Of a stretch of DNA of 64,000 nt, positions 21,818 through 33,520 are shown in pieces; within the stretch, counting starts at the first letter, position 1; every line of letters starts with the position of its first letter. A program made the translations under genes and the position numbers. This DNA is from Oryzias latipes (taxonomy: Eukaryota; Chordata; Actinopteri; Beloniformes; Adrianichthyidae): assembly GCF_002234675.1 (NCBI RefSeq), contig NC_019866.2, forward strand, positions 647,083-711,082. The letters are read 5' to 3'. The notes under the pieces were generated by a model. It searched no databases, was not told where the DNA came from, and saw only the letters and a program-made list of their open reading frames with translations.

Positions 21818-24760
21818 GCGTCGCCCAAACGCCGTCCGTCATGGAGTCACTTTGGGGCGGAACGTTCAGATGTTCTCCTCCAGAAACTGTCAAATAATTT
21901 AAACCTTTCTGTCTGCACTGAAGCTTCTGGTTTTTTCAAAATGGTTTTGAGAAGAAAAGGCTAACGTGACGGCAGCTTGTTGTTTCTGAGAACCATGGAG
22001 CCCCTTCAGTTCCCATGGTAACCACCAGGGCTCCGGTCTCACAGCTGAGGCCCTTCAGAGGCCTGCAGGTCTAGATGGTCCTGGATCCGGGGCGTCTGAC
22101 GTCTGCTGGGGAAGGAGGAAGAGGGAGATCTAAGGGGGGGGAGGGGGGTACAGGTGGAGGTTTGGATTGAATTTTGAGGATTTTCTGAAGAGGTTTACAG
22201 AAATCACTGCGGGGGGGCAGGTGGAGGTGATGTTGGCTCGACCTGGGGGGAGAACGGAAACAGACTGAAGATCCGGGATCTTCAGGGTCGGAACCCGCCC
22301 CCCCTGTCGTTCCAAACAGGAAGTGATGTCGACGTCAGAGATGAGCTGTCAGTCATTCTGTTGGTCAGAACCGTTCTGGATCTGAAACTTTATCTTTATA
22401 ATCCTCATTTTTCTGTCATTCAAGTCATAAACGGACCAATCAGATGCCTCAAAAGTAGGTGGAGCCTATGTGCCCCAACGTTCAAAACGTTTTTCTGCAG
22501 TGGTAGGGGGTGTGGCCTTTCAGCAAGCCCACTCCTGATTGGTGAGGGTGGTTGCCATAGAAACGTAGACTCAGACGACTCTGTCCGTGCGCTGCTTAAT
22601 GACGATGTCTGACTCCGTCTTGGCGACGCCCACATCATGAAAAACTGGAAACTGATCTGAAAGTAAACCGATTTTTATGGGGGGGGGTCTGATCCAGTGG
22701 ACGGTGGAAACCAGCCAACGGTTAAACTCCAGACCTCCAAGGCCAAAGTCTGCATCTTTTCCAGCTGATTACCTGGATCAGGTGTGTCCAGAGGATACCA
22801 GAGCAGGACCCGCCCCCCCCTTGCCCCCTCCCATTTAGCAAAACTCCCTCCCACCAGTATGGAGGCCTGGGGCTGACTCTTCAGGCTGCAGCTCCTGGTT
22901 TCGTGGACCACAACAGTCAGAAACTGCACACCTGAAGCAAAGCTGGCTGTGGGCCAACTCCGCCTCCTCACTCAGGGAGGGGGTCTCAGTGACCCAGAGA
23001 CACCAACATGGGGGGTCCAGCTCCTCCTCTGTACCAGGACGGCTAACGGCTGTCCGCCTCCACCACCAGCAGAACCTCAATGACTCGCTGAGAGTTCTGA
23101 CAGTTCAAGTCCCAATTCCTCATAATCCAAAGTGTTAAAACTTCCAGTTCTGCTTCTGTAACCGAGGCTGTGATCACAGAGGCTGTGGATCAGAGTCCAG
23201 CCGTCTGCTAAACCTGCTACTTCCCCGTTCAGGGTCCGGGGCTGCAGACACCAGCTGCAGGTTTTCTCCAGGAGAGACGCTCAAGAATCGGTTTCTGCTG
23301 GTTCAGGTCTGGTCTCAGACTTAAAACGTTCATTTAAAAGGAATATTAAACCTCTGGTTTTGATTGGATTTGCTTGCTTGATGTCAAGCAACCAAAAGAA
23401 TTGAATGCTGCAATAAAAAACACACAAGGCACAGATGATTTCAACTCACTTCACATATAATGTTGATTAAAAAGAGTTTAGAAGAAATGGAGGTTTCTTG
23501 TTGAGGCGTCAGCTGATGAGGAACCTTTGGTTTGTGGCTTAAAGCGAAGAACATTTCTATAATCCCACCTCTGTAGAGGTTTTCCTTTATGTATAGTTGC
23601 CACAATCCGTTCCTGATCGTCCTCAGAAAACATTAACAGGAATCATCCTTCATGCCAGACTCACTATCATCCCAACACATTATTCCAGTAATCATCACTG
23701 ATCTAGACTAGAAAATTGGTGGTTTATGAATTGAACCATTAGATTTCTCCAGCTGACAGTGACGTCCAGGAGCTAAACCACATTATTCACTAATGTCTCT
23801 GCGTGTGCAACTCAAGTCCCAGTTTTTGGGTTTCCATGACCTCAGCTGTCCACCTGCGGGATCTCCCTGAAGCATCCAAATGTCCGGTTAGTGCGGGACA
23901 GATCCAGGAAGAGCCCACATACAGGTAAACCGGCGTTATGGCGTCTGCCTGCTCCATCTGTCCAGAGGACAGTCCTCACCAAAGTCCACCCTAAGACCAC
24001 CTAGAGCCGGGTCCTGGTCAAAAACCGCTGGACCTGCACTGATCAAACCTGGATTCAGTTATGATTTAGATAGTAAAGAACACAAGAAACTGTTTCTGAT
24101 CAGTGAAAACTACAGAGGATTGTATGTAGTTGATAAATTTAAGATGATGTAGATTTTGTTGTGGCCTGAGCTGGACTGTAGGCAGATGACAGATTCACTA
24201 GACTGGAGGCAGCAGCAGTTCCAGACAACAAATATTTACTTTTTTAAACACAAAAAATTCAACAAAAAGGAAAGAAAGTCCATCCATTCTGGTTTTTCTG
24301 TCCTCCTTTCTGTTTCAGGCTCTGAAACTGTGTTTATTTATTGGGTTCTTTACTATCACAACCATAACTGAATCCAGGTTTGGTCAGTCCCGATCCAGCG
24401 GTTTTTGAACCAGACCGGTTCTAGGGTGAAAAACTCTGAAGGATCCACTTCCACCAGAACAGATCCATCAGGTGATCTGAGGCGGTCCACTGACCTCCTT
24501 TCATTCATAACGGCTGCAGGATCTGACTGTCTAAAGAGTTTCACCTTCTGAGACTGATGGGAAAATAGAAATGATACATTTGACGGAAAGTTTATGACTA
24601 ATAAACCAGAAATAAACCTTTAGAAATAGGACAAAAGCAGGAAAATGTTCCCAAAGTGTGAAACATTCAGAAATGAATATTAACCCTTTAATTCACCGAG
24701 AATCTCCGGTAAATGTCGCTTTAGAACAAAAATATCGAACATTTCCTTCAGCAGTTGAAA
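21818..24760. other. Intergenic, nfatc2ip to spns1 promoter
   Basis: Contains the nfatc2ip 3' UTR at the left, several GGTTCTGG-rich low-complexity patches and one copy of a dispersed CCAATCAG-ended repeat (22,430-22,570). No exon series or protein similarity was recognised. Confidence 0.5.
22430..22570 (+). repeat. Dispersed CCAAT-ended repeat, copy 1
   Basis: The segment starts with ACGGACCAATCAGAT, continues GTAGGTGGAGCCT and ends CTCCTGATTGGTGAGGGTGG followed by GGTTGCCATAGAAACG. A clearly related copy lies at 56,757-56,922. The CCAATCAG/CTGATTGG ends are inverted, so it may be a small MITE. Confidence 0.7.
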
Positions 24761-24770
24761 CGGAGCGGCG

Positions 24771-24797
24771 GTCACGTGACGGTGGCAGTCACGTGAG
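24771..24797. promoter_or_regulatory. spns1: Two GTCACGTGA(C/G) motifs (CLEAR-type) upstream of spns1
   Basis: GTCACGTGAC at 24771-24780 is a perfect palindromic CLEAR/E-box motif, and GTCACGTGAG follows at 24788-24797. TFEB/TFE3 bind this sequence at lysosomal genes. They lie shortly upstream of the CpG-rich segment that I infer to be the spns1 first exon. Further GTCACGTG matches occur at 25,474-25,483 (GTCACGTGAC) and 25,550-25,559 (GTCACGTGGG). Confidence 0.6.
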
Positions 24798-24889
24798 GGG
24801 CGGAGCTGAGGCGTCATCATGGTGTCATGGCGGTGAAGGAGCTTCTTCCCTGAAGCGGCTTCCAGGACGATAATTAACGGTTCTCTCTT

Positions 24890-25024
24890 TTTACGACAGC
24901 CGCGCGTGACACAAACCCACTCGACCCCCACGCCGCGGCCCGTTCCCATGGCGACGCAGTGAGGCGCGGCGGGCGGATCTGAACCGGCAGCAGACCAGAC
25001 GCGGCGGTCCTGACTCATCTCCAG
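24890..25024 (+). other. spns1: Probable 5' noncoding exon of spns1
   Basis: A CpG-rich segment ends in CATCTCCAG followed by a GTAAAC donor at 25,025. The coding exon of spns1 is preceded by an acceptor-like CCTTTGTAG at 28,491-28,499, five bases before the start codon. Together they define a 3.5-kb 5' UTR intron that holds the TTCCAG minisatellite. The exact 5' end is not visible. Inference from splice signals and CpG content. Confidence 0.5.
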
Positions 25025-25699
25025 GTAAACAACAACAACGGGTACGAAGAAGAAGCCGGTCCAGAGTACGGCCCGTCCGCGGGGTTCGGGCTCCGCGGTT
25101 CCGGTGTCGGACCAACGGGTCGATCGGGTTCCCGCGTGACATACAACAAAGGTCACCGCCGGTCAGTCCTGATCGATACGTGAGAAATCCGGGAGGATCC
25201 CAAAGGCATCACTGCGGGTTCTTCCTAAAGGAATTCTGGGATTCAAGCGCGCGCCGGTAAAATGTGTGACACGGATCCCAGATCCAGGACCGTAGAACCA
25301 GAACCAGATCTTTGCTTTGAGTTAGAACAGTTTTTGTCTGATTTAATTTCTGTCTTTGAATTAATTTGTGGTGAAATGAGTTTGTTTCATTTTGCTGATT
25401 TATTTATTTAAATTTAGTGTTTTTGTTTGTTTTTTCATTCCTGATCATTTTTAGGAAGTTTGGTTCCGATCCTGTCACGTGACCGCAGACTCGCTTCCCT
25501 TCAGAAATCAAACGTTTTCCACTGATTCTGTTTGGCTCCTCCCCCCCAGGTCACGTGGGGTCAGTTCTACCCAGGCTGGTCTTTCTCTGCTTCCTTTTCC
25601 TCTGCAGAGCACCAGGTTCTGGTTCTGGTTACTAAGAACAAAGAACGTTTTCAGAAATGCAGTCTTCCTAAACCGTTTTACAGACGACATTTTCTAGAG

Positions 25700-28150
25700 G
25701 CTGATCCAGTTTTCCAGAACCAGTTCCTGGATCAGTTTTCCAGAACCAGTTCCTGATCCAGTTTTCCAGAACCAGTTATCCAGAACCAGTTCCTGGATCA
25801 GTTTTCCAGAACCAGTTTTCCAGTATCAGTTCCTGATCCAGTTTTCCAGATCCAGTTATCCAGAATCAGTTCCTGGATCAGTTTTCCAGAACCAGTTTTC
25901 CAGTATCAGTTCCTGATCCAGTTTTCCAGAACCAGTTATCCAGAATCAGTTCCTGGATCAGTTTTCCAGAACCAGTTTTCCAGTATCAGTTCCTGATCCA
26001 GTTTTCCAGATCCAGTTTTCCAGAATCATTTCCTGGATCAGTTTTCTAGAACCAGTTTTCCTGATCCAGTTTTCCAGAACCAGTTTTCCAGAACCAGTTC
26101 CTGGATCAATTTTCCAGAACCAGTTCCTGGATCAGTTTTCCAGAACCAGTTCCTGATCCAGTTTTCCAGAACCAGTTCCTGGATCAGTTTTCCAGAACCA
26201 GTTCCTGATCCAGTTTTCCAGAACCAGTTATCCAGAATCAGTTCCTGGTTCAGTTTTCCAGAACCAGTTTTCCAGTATCAGTTCCTGATCCAGTTTTCCA
26301 GAACCAGTTTTCCAGAATCAGTTCCTGGATCAGTTTTCTAGAACCAGTTTTCCTGATCCAGTTTTCCAGAACCAGTTTTCCAGAACCAGTTCCTGGATCA
26401 ATTTTCCAGAACCAGTTCCTGGATCAGTTTTCCAGAACCAGTTCCTTTTTCATTTTTCCAGAACCAGTTCCTGGATCAGTTTTCCAGAACCAGTTCCTGA
26501 TCCAGTTGTCCAGAATCAGTTTTCCAGAACCGTTCCTGATCCAGTTTTCCAGAACCAGTTTTCCAGAATCAGTTCCTGGTCCAGTTTTCCAGAACCAGTT
26601 TTCTAGGATCAGTTTCCCAGAACCAGTTCCTGATCCAGTTTTCCAGAACCAGTTTTCCAGAATCAGTTCCCGGATCAGTTTTCCAGAACCAGTTTTCCAG
26701 AACCAGTTCTGATCCAGTTTTCCAGAACCAGTTCCTGGTTCAGTTTTCCAGAAACAGTTATCCATAACCGTTTCTGGATCATTTTTCTAGAACCAGTTTT
26801 CCAGAACCAGTTTTCCAGAATCAGTTCCTGGATCAGTTTTCCAGAACCAATTGCTGATCCAGTTTTCCAGACCCAGTTATCCAGAACCAGTTCCTGGATC
26901 AGTTTTCCAGAACCAGTTTTCCAGAATCAGTTCCTGGATCAGTTTTCTAGAACCAGTTTTCCTGATCCAGTTTTCCAGAACCAGTTTTCCAGAATCAGTT
27001 CCCAGATCAGTTTTCTAGAACCAGTTTTCCAGAACCAGTTCCTGGATCCGTTTTCCAGAACCAATTCCTGATCCAGTTTTCCAGAACCAATTCCTGGATC
27101 AGTTTTCCAGAACCAGTTCCTGATCCAGTTTTCCAGAACCAGTTATCCAGAATCAGTTCCTGGATCAGTTTTCCAGAACCAGTTCCTGATCCAGTTTTCC
27201 AGAACCAGTTATCCAGAATCAGTTCCTGGATCAGTTTTCCAGAACCAGTTTTCCAGTATCAGTTCCTGATCCAGTTTTCCAGAACCAGTTTTCCAGAATC
27301 AGTTCCTGGATCAGTTTTCTAGAACCAGTTTTCCAGAACCAGTTTTCCAGAACCAGTTCCTGGATCAATTTTCCAGAACCAGTTCCTGGATCAGTTTTCC
27401 AGAACCAGTTCCTTTTTCATTTTTCCAGAACCAGTTCCTGGATCAGTTTTCCAGAACCAGTTCCTGATCCAGTTGTCCAGAATCAGTTTTCCAGAACCGT
27501 TCCTGATCCAGTTTTCCAGAACCAGTTTTCCAGAATCAGTTCCTGGTCCAGTTTTCCAGAACCAGTTTTCTAGGATCAGTTTCCCAGAACCAGTTCCTGA
27601 TCCAGTTTTCCAGAACCAGTTTTCCAGAATCAGTTCCCGGATCAGTTTTCCAGAACCAGTTTTCCAGAACCAGTTCTGATCCAGTTTTCCAGAACCAGTT
27701 CCTGGTTCAGTTTTCCAGAAACAGTTATCCATAACCGTTTCTGGATCATTTTTCTAGAACCAGTTTTCCAGAACCAGTTTTCCAGAATCAGTTCCTGGAT
27801 CAGTTTTCCAGAACCAATTGCTGATCCAGTTTTCCAGACCCAGTTATCCAGAACCAGTTCCTGGATCAGTTTTCCAGAACCAGTTTTCCAGAATCAGTTC
27901 CTGGATCAGTTTTCTAGAACCAGTTTTCCTGATCCAGTTTTCCAGAACCAGTTTTCCAGAATCAGTTCCCGGATCAGTTTTCTAGAACCAGTTTTCCAGA
28001 ACCAGTTCCTGGATCCGTTTTCCAGAACCAATTCCTGATCCAGTTTTCCAGAACCAGTTATCCAGAACCAGTTCCTGGATCAGTTTTCCAGAACCAGTTC
28101 CTGGATCAGTTTTCCAGAACCAGTTTTCCAGAACCAGTTCCTGGATCATT
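25700..28150. repeat. TTCCAGAACCAG minisatellite, 2.4 kb, with 967-bp higher-order duplication
   Basis: The array mixes TTTTCCAGAACCAG blocks with CCTGATCCAG and CCTGGATCAG spacers. Part of it is duplicated: 26,424-26,765 and 27,391-27,732 translate identically in the same frame, giving an offset of 967 bp. Almost every unit carries TTCCAGAA or TTCTAGAA. The array lies between the inferred spns1 noncoding exon and coding exon 1. Long open frames in it are repeat artefacts. Confidence 0.93.
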
Positions 28151-28504
28151 TGATTCTGGTATTCTGCCGGTGACCCGCCTTGTTCTGCGTCGACTCTTTC
28201 CCGCCTCATGAAGCAGTTCTCAGCTGTGAGGCGTTCACTGACCTCCAAGTGATTCCGTCCAATGGAATTATGTAAAAATAAAAGCTCACATGGGGCTTTT
28301 ATTCTGGCAGACCATCCGGCTCCTCAGGAGAGGAAGCGGTTCTCCACAGCCCCCGTTTTCAGTGTTGGTGGGGGGCAGTTGACTGTAGACGTGTTTCGTG
28401 GTTTTATTGAGTTTCTTGGAGCGTTTTGAAATCAAATGGATTATTATTAAGTGGAGATTATGATGAGCTGGTGTCTCTGCTGGCTCCGCCCCTTTGTAGC
28501 GGCC

Positions 28505-31500
28505 ATGTCTCTGGCGGGACACACGTCGGACTCGGCGCCGCTCTTCTCCTCTGACAGCGAGGCAGACGGTCTGGAGGAGCATTCAAGGCCGACCAATGAG
28601 CAGGAGGCGCCGGCCAGCGGCGTGTCGGCGCTGCGAGCTCTGCTCACCGTCTTGGTCCTCTGCTACATCAACCTGCTGAACTACATGGACCGCTTTACCG
28701 TGGCGGGTAAGGGCGGCCCGCGGCGCCATCCCAGGGCGTCGCCGCTTTCATAACCCCGAGCCCTGTCTCCGCAGGCGTCCTCCCAGAGATCGAGAATTTC
28801 TTCGGGATCGACGACGGGAAGTCGGGTCTGCTGCAGACAGGTCAGAGGTCGGCCAGCGGCCCAGACGTGTGCGGGCGGCGCCTTCTGACCCGGTTCTTTT
28901 GTCTCCCGACAGTTTTCATCTGCAGCTACATGTTCCTCGCCCCCTGCTTCGGTTACCTGGGCGACAGGTACAACAGGAAGTACATCATGAGCGTTGGGAT
29001 CCTGTTCTGGGCCCTGGTGACACTTGCCAGCTCCTTCACCCCCAAGGAGGTGAGTTTCCAGTCCTGGGGGGTCGGGGGTCTGTCAGAGGCTCTGAAAGAC
29101 GATCTGACGCCGAAAAGTGGCCAATGGTAGAGTGTCATGCCGGGACCACAGTCTGGTCATTCCAAAGAAGTTAAAATGGCCCCACCCTGGTGGGGGACGG
29201 TTTGAACGGTGGGTCCTGTCTGAAACGGCGTGGGCTCTGATGTCATCAGGAGGGTCAGGTGACCTCCGCGGGTCGGACACTAAGCGTCACTTTTGTTGCT
29301 GCAGCACTTCTGGGTTCTGCTGCTGACCCGCGGGCTGGTCGGCGTCGGGGAGGCCAGCTACTCCACCATCGCCCCCACCATCATCGCCGACCTGTACGTG
29401 AAGGACAGGAGGACCAACATGCTGTCCTGCTTTTACTTCGCCATCCCAGTGGGCAGGTAGCCCCTCCCCTCACGTGCGCTCCGTGCTGACTCCGCCTCTC
29501 CCGTCAGCCTGACCCCGCCTCTCTTCTCCCCGCAGTGGGCTGGGCTACATCGTGGGTTCTCAGGTCAGCAGCGCCGTGAAGAACTGGCACTGGGCTTTGC
29601 GGGTGAGTTTGGCGGTTCTGCCCGGCTCCGGACCGGTCCGGACCGGTTCTTCAGCAGCTCCGCCTCTCTGCCGCAGGTGACGCCGGGCCTGGGGCTGGTC
29701 GCCGTGCTGCTGCTGCTGTTCGTGGTCCAGGAGCCGAAGCGAGGAGCGGTGGAGGCGCGGGCGGAGGAGCAGCTGCACCGCACCAGCTGGCTGACGGACA
29801 TGCGGGCCCTCAGCAGGAAGTAGGAGGCGTCTGGGTCGGAACCGCCCCGCTGTCACAGCTGAAGGTGATGGGTGTGTCTTTTTGCAGTCTCAGCTTTGTG
29901 CTGTCCACGTTCGGCTTCACGGCGGTGGCGTTCGTGACGGGCTCCCTGGCGCTCTGGGCCCCCACCTTTCTGTTCAGAGCGGCCGTCTTCACGGGGGAGA
30001 AGGCGCCCTGCTCCGAGACGCACTGCTCCTCCTCGGACAGCCTCAACTTCGGGATCATCACGTGCGTCAGTGGCGTGCTGGGCGTGGCCAGCGGCGTGGC
30101 GGTGAGCCGCCGGCTGAGGACGAAGACGGCTCGAGCCGACCCTCTGGTCTGTGCGGCTGGTCTGCTGCTGTCGGCGCCGTTCCTCTACCTCGCCATCGTC
30201 TTTGCCGAGTCCAGCACCATCGCCACATATGTAAGTGCTTGTGGTCCCGCCCCCTTCCTGTAAACCCCGCCCATGGTTTCACCGTTTCCACCTCTGTCCT
30301 CAGGTCTTCATCTTCTTGGGGGAAACTTTCCTCTCCATGAACTGGGCCATCGTGGCCGACATTCTGCTGGTAAGAACCGCGGTTCCTGTTCTGACCCGAG
30401 AACCGCCGGAAGGCTTCAAGCCGTCTCTGTTCCTCTGACCTGCAGTACGTGGTCGTTCCGACACGCCGCGCCACGGCCGAGGCTGTGCAGATCGTCCTGT
30501 CGCACCTGCTGGGAGACGCTGGAAGTCCGTACCTGATAGGAGTGGTAGGTTCCCACTTCCTGTGGCGCCCTGAGCAGCGATGACATCACACCACGAAGAC
30601 AACGGGAGAAAAAACACTGATGCACAAACACACACACAAACACACACTGATACACACACACTGATACACACTGATACACAAACACACACTGATACACACA
30701 CACACAAACACACACTGATACACACACACACAAACACACACTGATACACACACAGACACTGATGCACAAACACACACTGATGCACAAACACACACTGATG
30801 CACAAAGACACACACAAACACAAACACACACTGATGCACAAACACACACACTGATACACAAACACACACACTGATACGCAAACAGACACTGATACACAAA
30901 CACACACTGATACACAAACAGACACTGATACACAAACACACACTGATACACACACACACACACACACACTGATACACAAACACACACTGATACACAAACA
31001 CACGCTGATACACACTGATACACAAACACACACTGATACGCACACACAGACACACTGATACACACTGATACACAAACACACACTGATACACAAACACACA
31101 CACTGATACGCAAACAGACACTGATACACAAACACACACTGATACACAAACAGACACTGATACACAAACACACACTGATACACACACACACACACACACA
31201 CTGATACACAAACACACACTGATACACAAACACACGCTGATACACACTGATACACACTGATACACAAACACACACTGATACACACACACAGACACACTGA
31301 TACACACTGATACACAAACACACACTGATACACAAACACACACACTGATACACAAACACACACTGATACACAAACAGACACTGATACACAAACACACACT
31401 GATACACACACACACACACACACTGATAAACAAACACACACTGATACACAAACACACGCTGATACACACTGATACACACTGATACACAAACACACACTGA

Positions 31501-32618
31501 TACGCAAACACACACACTGATACACAAACAGACACTGATACACAAACACACACTGATACACAAACACACACACACTGATACACAAACACACACCGATACA
31601 CAAACACACACTGATACACAAACACACACTGATACACACTGATACACAAACACACACTGATACACACACACACTGATACACAAACACACACTGATACACA
31701 CTGATACACAAACACACACTGATACACAAACACACACTGATACACAAACACACACTGATACACACTGATACACACTGATACACAAACACACACTGATACA
31801 CACACACACTGATACACACACACACACACTGATACACACACACACTGATACACAAACACACACTGATACACACTGATACACACTGATACACAAACACACA
31901 CTGATACACACACACACTGATACACAAACACACACTGATACACACTGATACACACTGATACACAAACACACACTGATACACACACACACTGTTACACAAA
32001 CACACACTGATACACACTGATACACACTGATACACAAACACACACTGATACACAAACACACACTGATACACACTGATACACAAACACACACTGATACACA
32101 AACACACACTGATACACACTGATACACACTGATACACAAACACACACTGATACACAAACACACACTGACACACACACACACTTATACACCCAGTTTTCCT
32201 GAAAGCTTCAGCAGGATTGTCCAACAGATGGAGATTTTGACTTCCTCCCCCTCCTCCTCCTCCTCTTATTCCTCCCCCCCCCCCCCCCTCCTCCTGCTCC
32301 TCCTCTTCAGGTGTCAGACTACATGAGGAAGACGGACTCCTTCCTCTGGCAGTTCCGCTCCCTGCAGCTGTCCTTGCTGCTCTGCTCCTTCGTGGCTGTG
32401 GTGGGCGGGGCTTTCTTCCTGGCCACCGCCCTCTTCATCGAAAAAGATCGTAACCGCGCAGAGAACTACGCCCCCACAGGTGAGTCGGACCCCCGTTGCT
32501 GTGACCAGGAGGCTGCGGCTCATTAAAGCTCTAAACCTCCTCCACAGAGGACGAGCCCATCGTTGTCCCGAAGAGCGGCCGCTCCACCCGGGTGCCGGTG
32601 TCCAGTGTCCTGATTTGA
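28505..32618 (+). CDS. spns1: Spinster homologue 1, lysosomal lysophospholipid transporter
   Basis: Eleven coding exons: 28505-28706, 28775-28840, 28913-29049, 29305-29456, 29536-29602, 29677-29819, 29888-30230, 30304-30369, 30446-30544, 32311-32479 and 32548-32618. They sum to 1515 nt, 504 residues (human 528). This is a 12-TM major facilitator protein: the first helix region contains [17 protein letters not shown], and the MFS motif [10 protein letters not shown] follows at about 103-112. [45 protein letters not shown] and [13 protein letters not shown] are near-identical to human SPNS1. The C-terminus ends [13 protein letters not shown]. It exports lysophosphatidylcholine and lysophosphatidylethanolamine from lysosomes. 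The start at 28505 is chosen because [21 protein letters not shown] aligns with the human N-terminus; a GTG-led extension upstream is not supported. AATAAA lies near 33,006. Intron 9 is almost filled by a CA-rich satellite. Confidence 0.97.
30617..32188. repeat. ACTGATACACAAACACAC minisatellite in spns1 intron 9
   Basis: About 1.57 kb of CACACA blocks separated by CTGATA, with units of 10-20 bp such as CACACACTGATACACAAA. The plus strand is nearly free of G outside CTGAT, and the transcribed RNA is CA-rich. The minus strand gives 500-600 residue Cys/Val frames that are artefacts. It nearly fills the 1.77-kb intron between exons 9 and 10. Confidence 0.95.
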
Positions 32619-32849
32619 CCCCAGAGTCGTCGCCGTGGAAACAACAACGCTAACTTCAACGAATTTATGAACAATTTACTGCTGCCGGGTGCAGTTTGGC
32701 TGCTGCCTGTAGGTGGCGCTTTGGCCAGTGACTAAGCTGATCTGAGATCAGGAGGAAGGGGGAGGAGCTTCGTTTGCAGTGAAGGCGTGGTTTAACCTCC
32801 GGGTGTTCGCATCAACAGCTTTAATTCAGCAGCACTTTTCTTTAGACCA

Positions 32850-32895
32850 GGACCTCCTGGACCTCCTGGACCTCCGGGACCTCCTGGACCTCCTG
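32850..32895 (+). repeat. Nine-bp GGACCTCCT tandem repeat in spns1 3' UTR
   Basis: Five near-perfect copies of GGACCTCCT lie about 230 bp after the spns1 stop codon. Read in one frame they spell Gly-Pro-Pro, but there is no surrounding coding frame. Confidence 0.8.
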
Positions 32896-33070
32896 TCCAT
32901 AATCCAGCTTTTATTTTGAAGTGGTCGTAACCCTCAGTTAAGCAGATGTCTGAACGTTTTAAAACTTTTTTTCATTTCACTAAAAACTTGTTTATCTTTT
33001 TAAGACAATAAAACGTTTGTAACTTTCAGTCGTCTGCACTTTACGCCTCTTCTTTTCACTTTTGTGCACA

Positions 33071-33190
33071 AACAGCTGTGGCGTCGTGGTAGAGCGGTCG
33101 ACCTCTGATTGGAAGAATGCAGGTTCAGTTCCCTCCCATGTGACAAAGTGTCCTTGAGCAGGACACTGACCCCCCCATGCTCCCGTGTGT
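33071..33190 (+). mobile_element. tRNA-derived SINE
   Basis: A tRNA-like head contains GTGGTAGAGCGG (A-box like) and GGTTCAGTTCC (B-box like), followed by AAGTGTCCTTGAGCAGGACA, a tail common in fish SINEs. It is not a functional tRNA because the cloverleaf stems do not close. Lies just downstream of spns1. Confidence 0.7.
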
Positions 33191-33420
33191 GTGTGTGTAG
33201 ACTTTTATTTGTTGTTTTTCTTGGTTTTCCTGATCTGAACCAAGACTCGGTGACCCGGTCCAAACCGGGACTTTTGGGATCTCTGGTACCTCTACCACAC
33301 AAACGTCTGGTTCCTGAGGATGACGTCGGCTTCTGTTAGAGTCCTGGTGGTCGTCGCACCCGTTCTCTCCATCTGCCCCCCGCCCTGGAACAGCTGTAAC
33401 ACCCCCCCCCCCCCCCCCCA

Positions 33421-33520
33421 GCTTAATGCTTAGCAGGGACGCTCCTGGATTTGAACTGACAACCTTCCAGTCTCAGGGCAGACACTCTTCCACAAGGCCA
33501 CTGAGCTGGTCTGGCTCTGT
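33421..33520 (-). mobile_element. tRNA-derived SINE fragment, second family
   Basis: The reverse complement reads GCTCAGTGGCCTTGTGGAAG, then GAGTGTCTGCCCTGAGAC and GTCAGTTCAAATCC, a tRNA-like head with a B-box. A longer copy of the same family is at 41,735-41,920, also inverted. Confidence 0.7.

Noticed and set aside
26424-27732. Two identical 113-codon minus-strand frames (FWKTGSGK type), as a duplicated gene
   Set aside because: They lie in the TTCCAG minisatellite and show only a 967-bp duplication of the array.
28451-28504. Upstream GTG-led extension of spns1 exon 1
   Set aside because: It crosses a likely splice acceptor at 28,499, and human alignment supports the ATG at 28,505.
30300-32224. 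Minus-strand open frames of 531-602 codons rich in Cys, Val and Ser
   Set aside because: They are translations of the CACACA/CTGATA satellite in spns1 intron 9; all three minus frames are open with the same composition.
32850-32895. Collagen-like Gly-Pro-Pro coding exon
   Set aside because: Only five units, no open frame around them, and located in the spns1 3' UTR.
33071-33140. tRNA gene downstream of spns1
   Set aside because: A- and B-box-like sequences are present but the cloverleaf does not close and a SINE tail follows.
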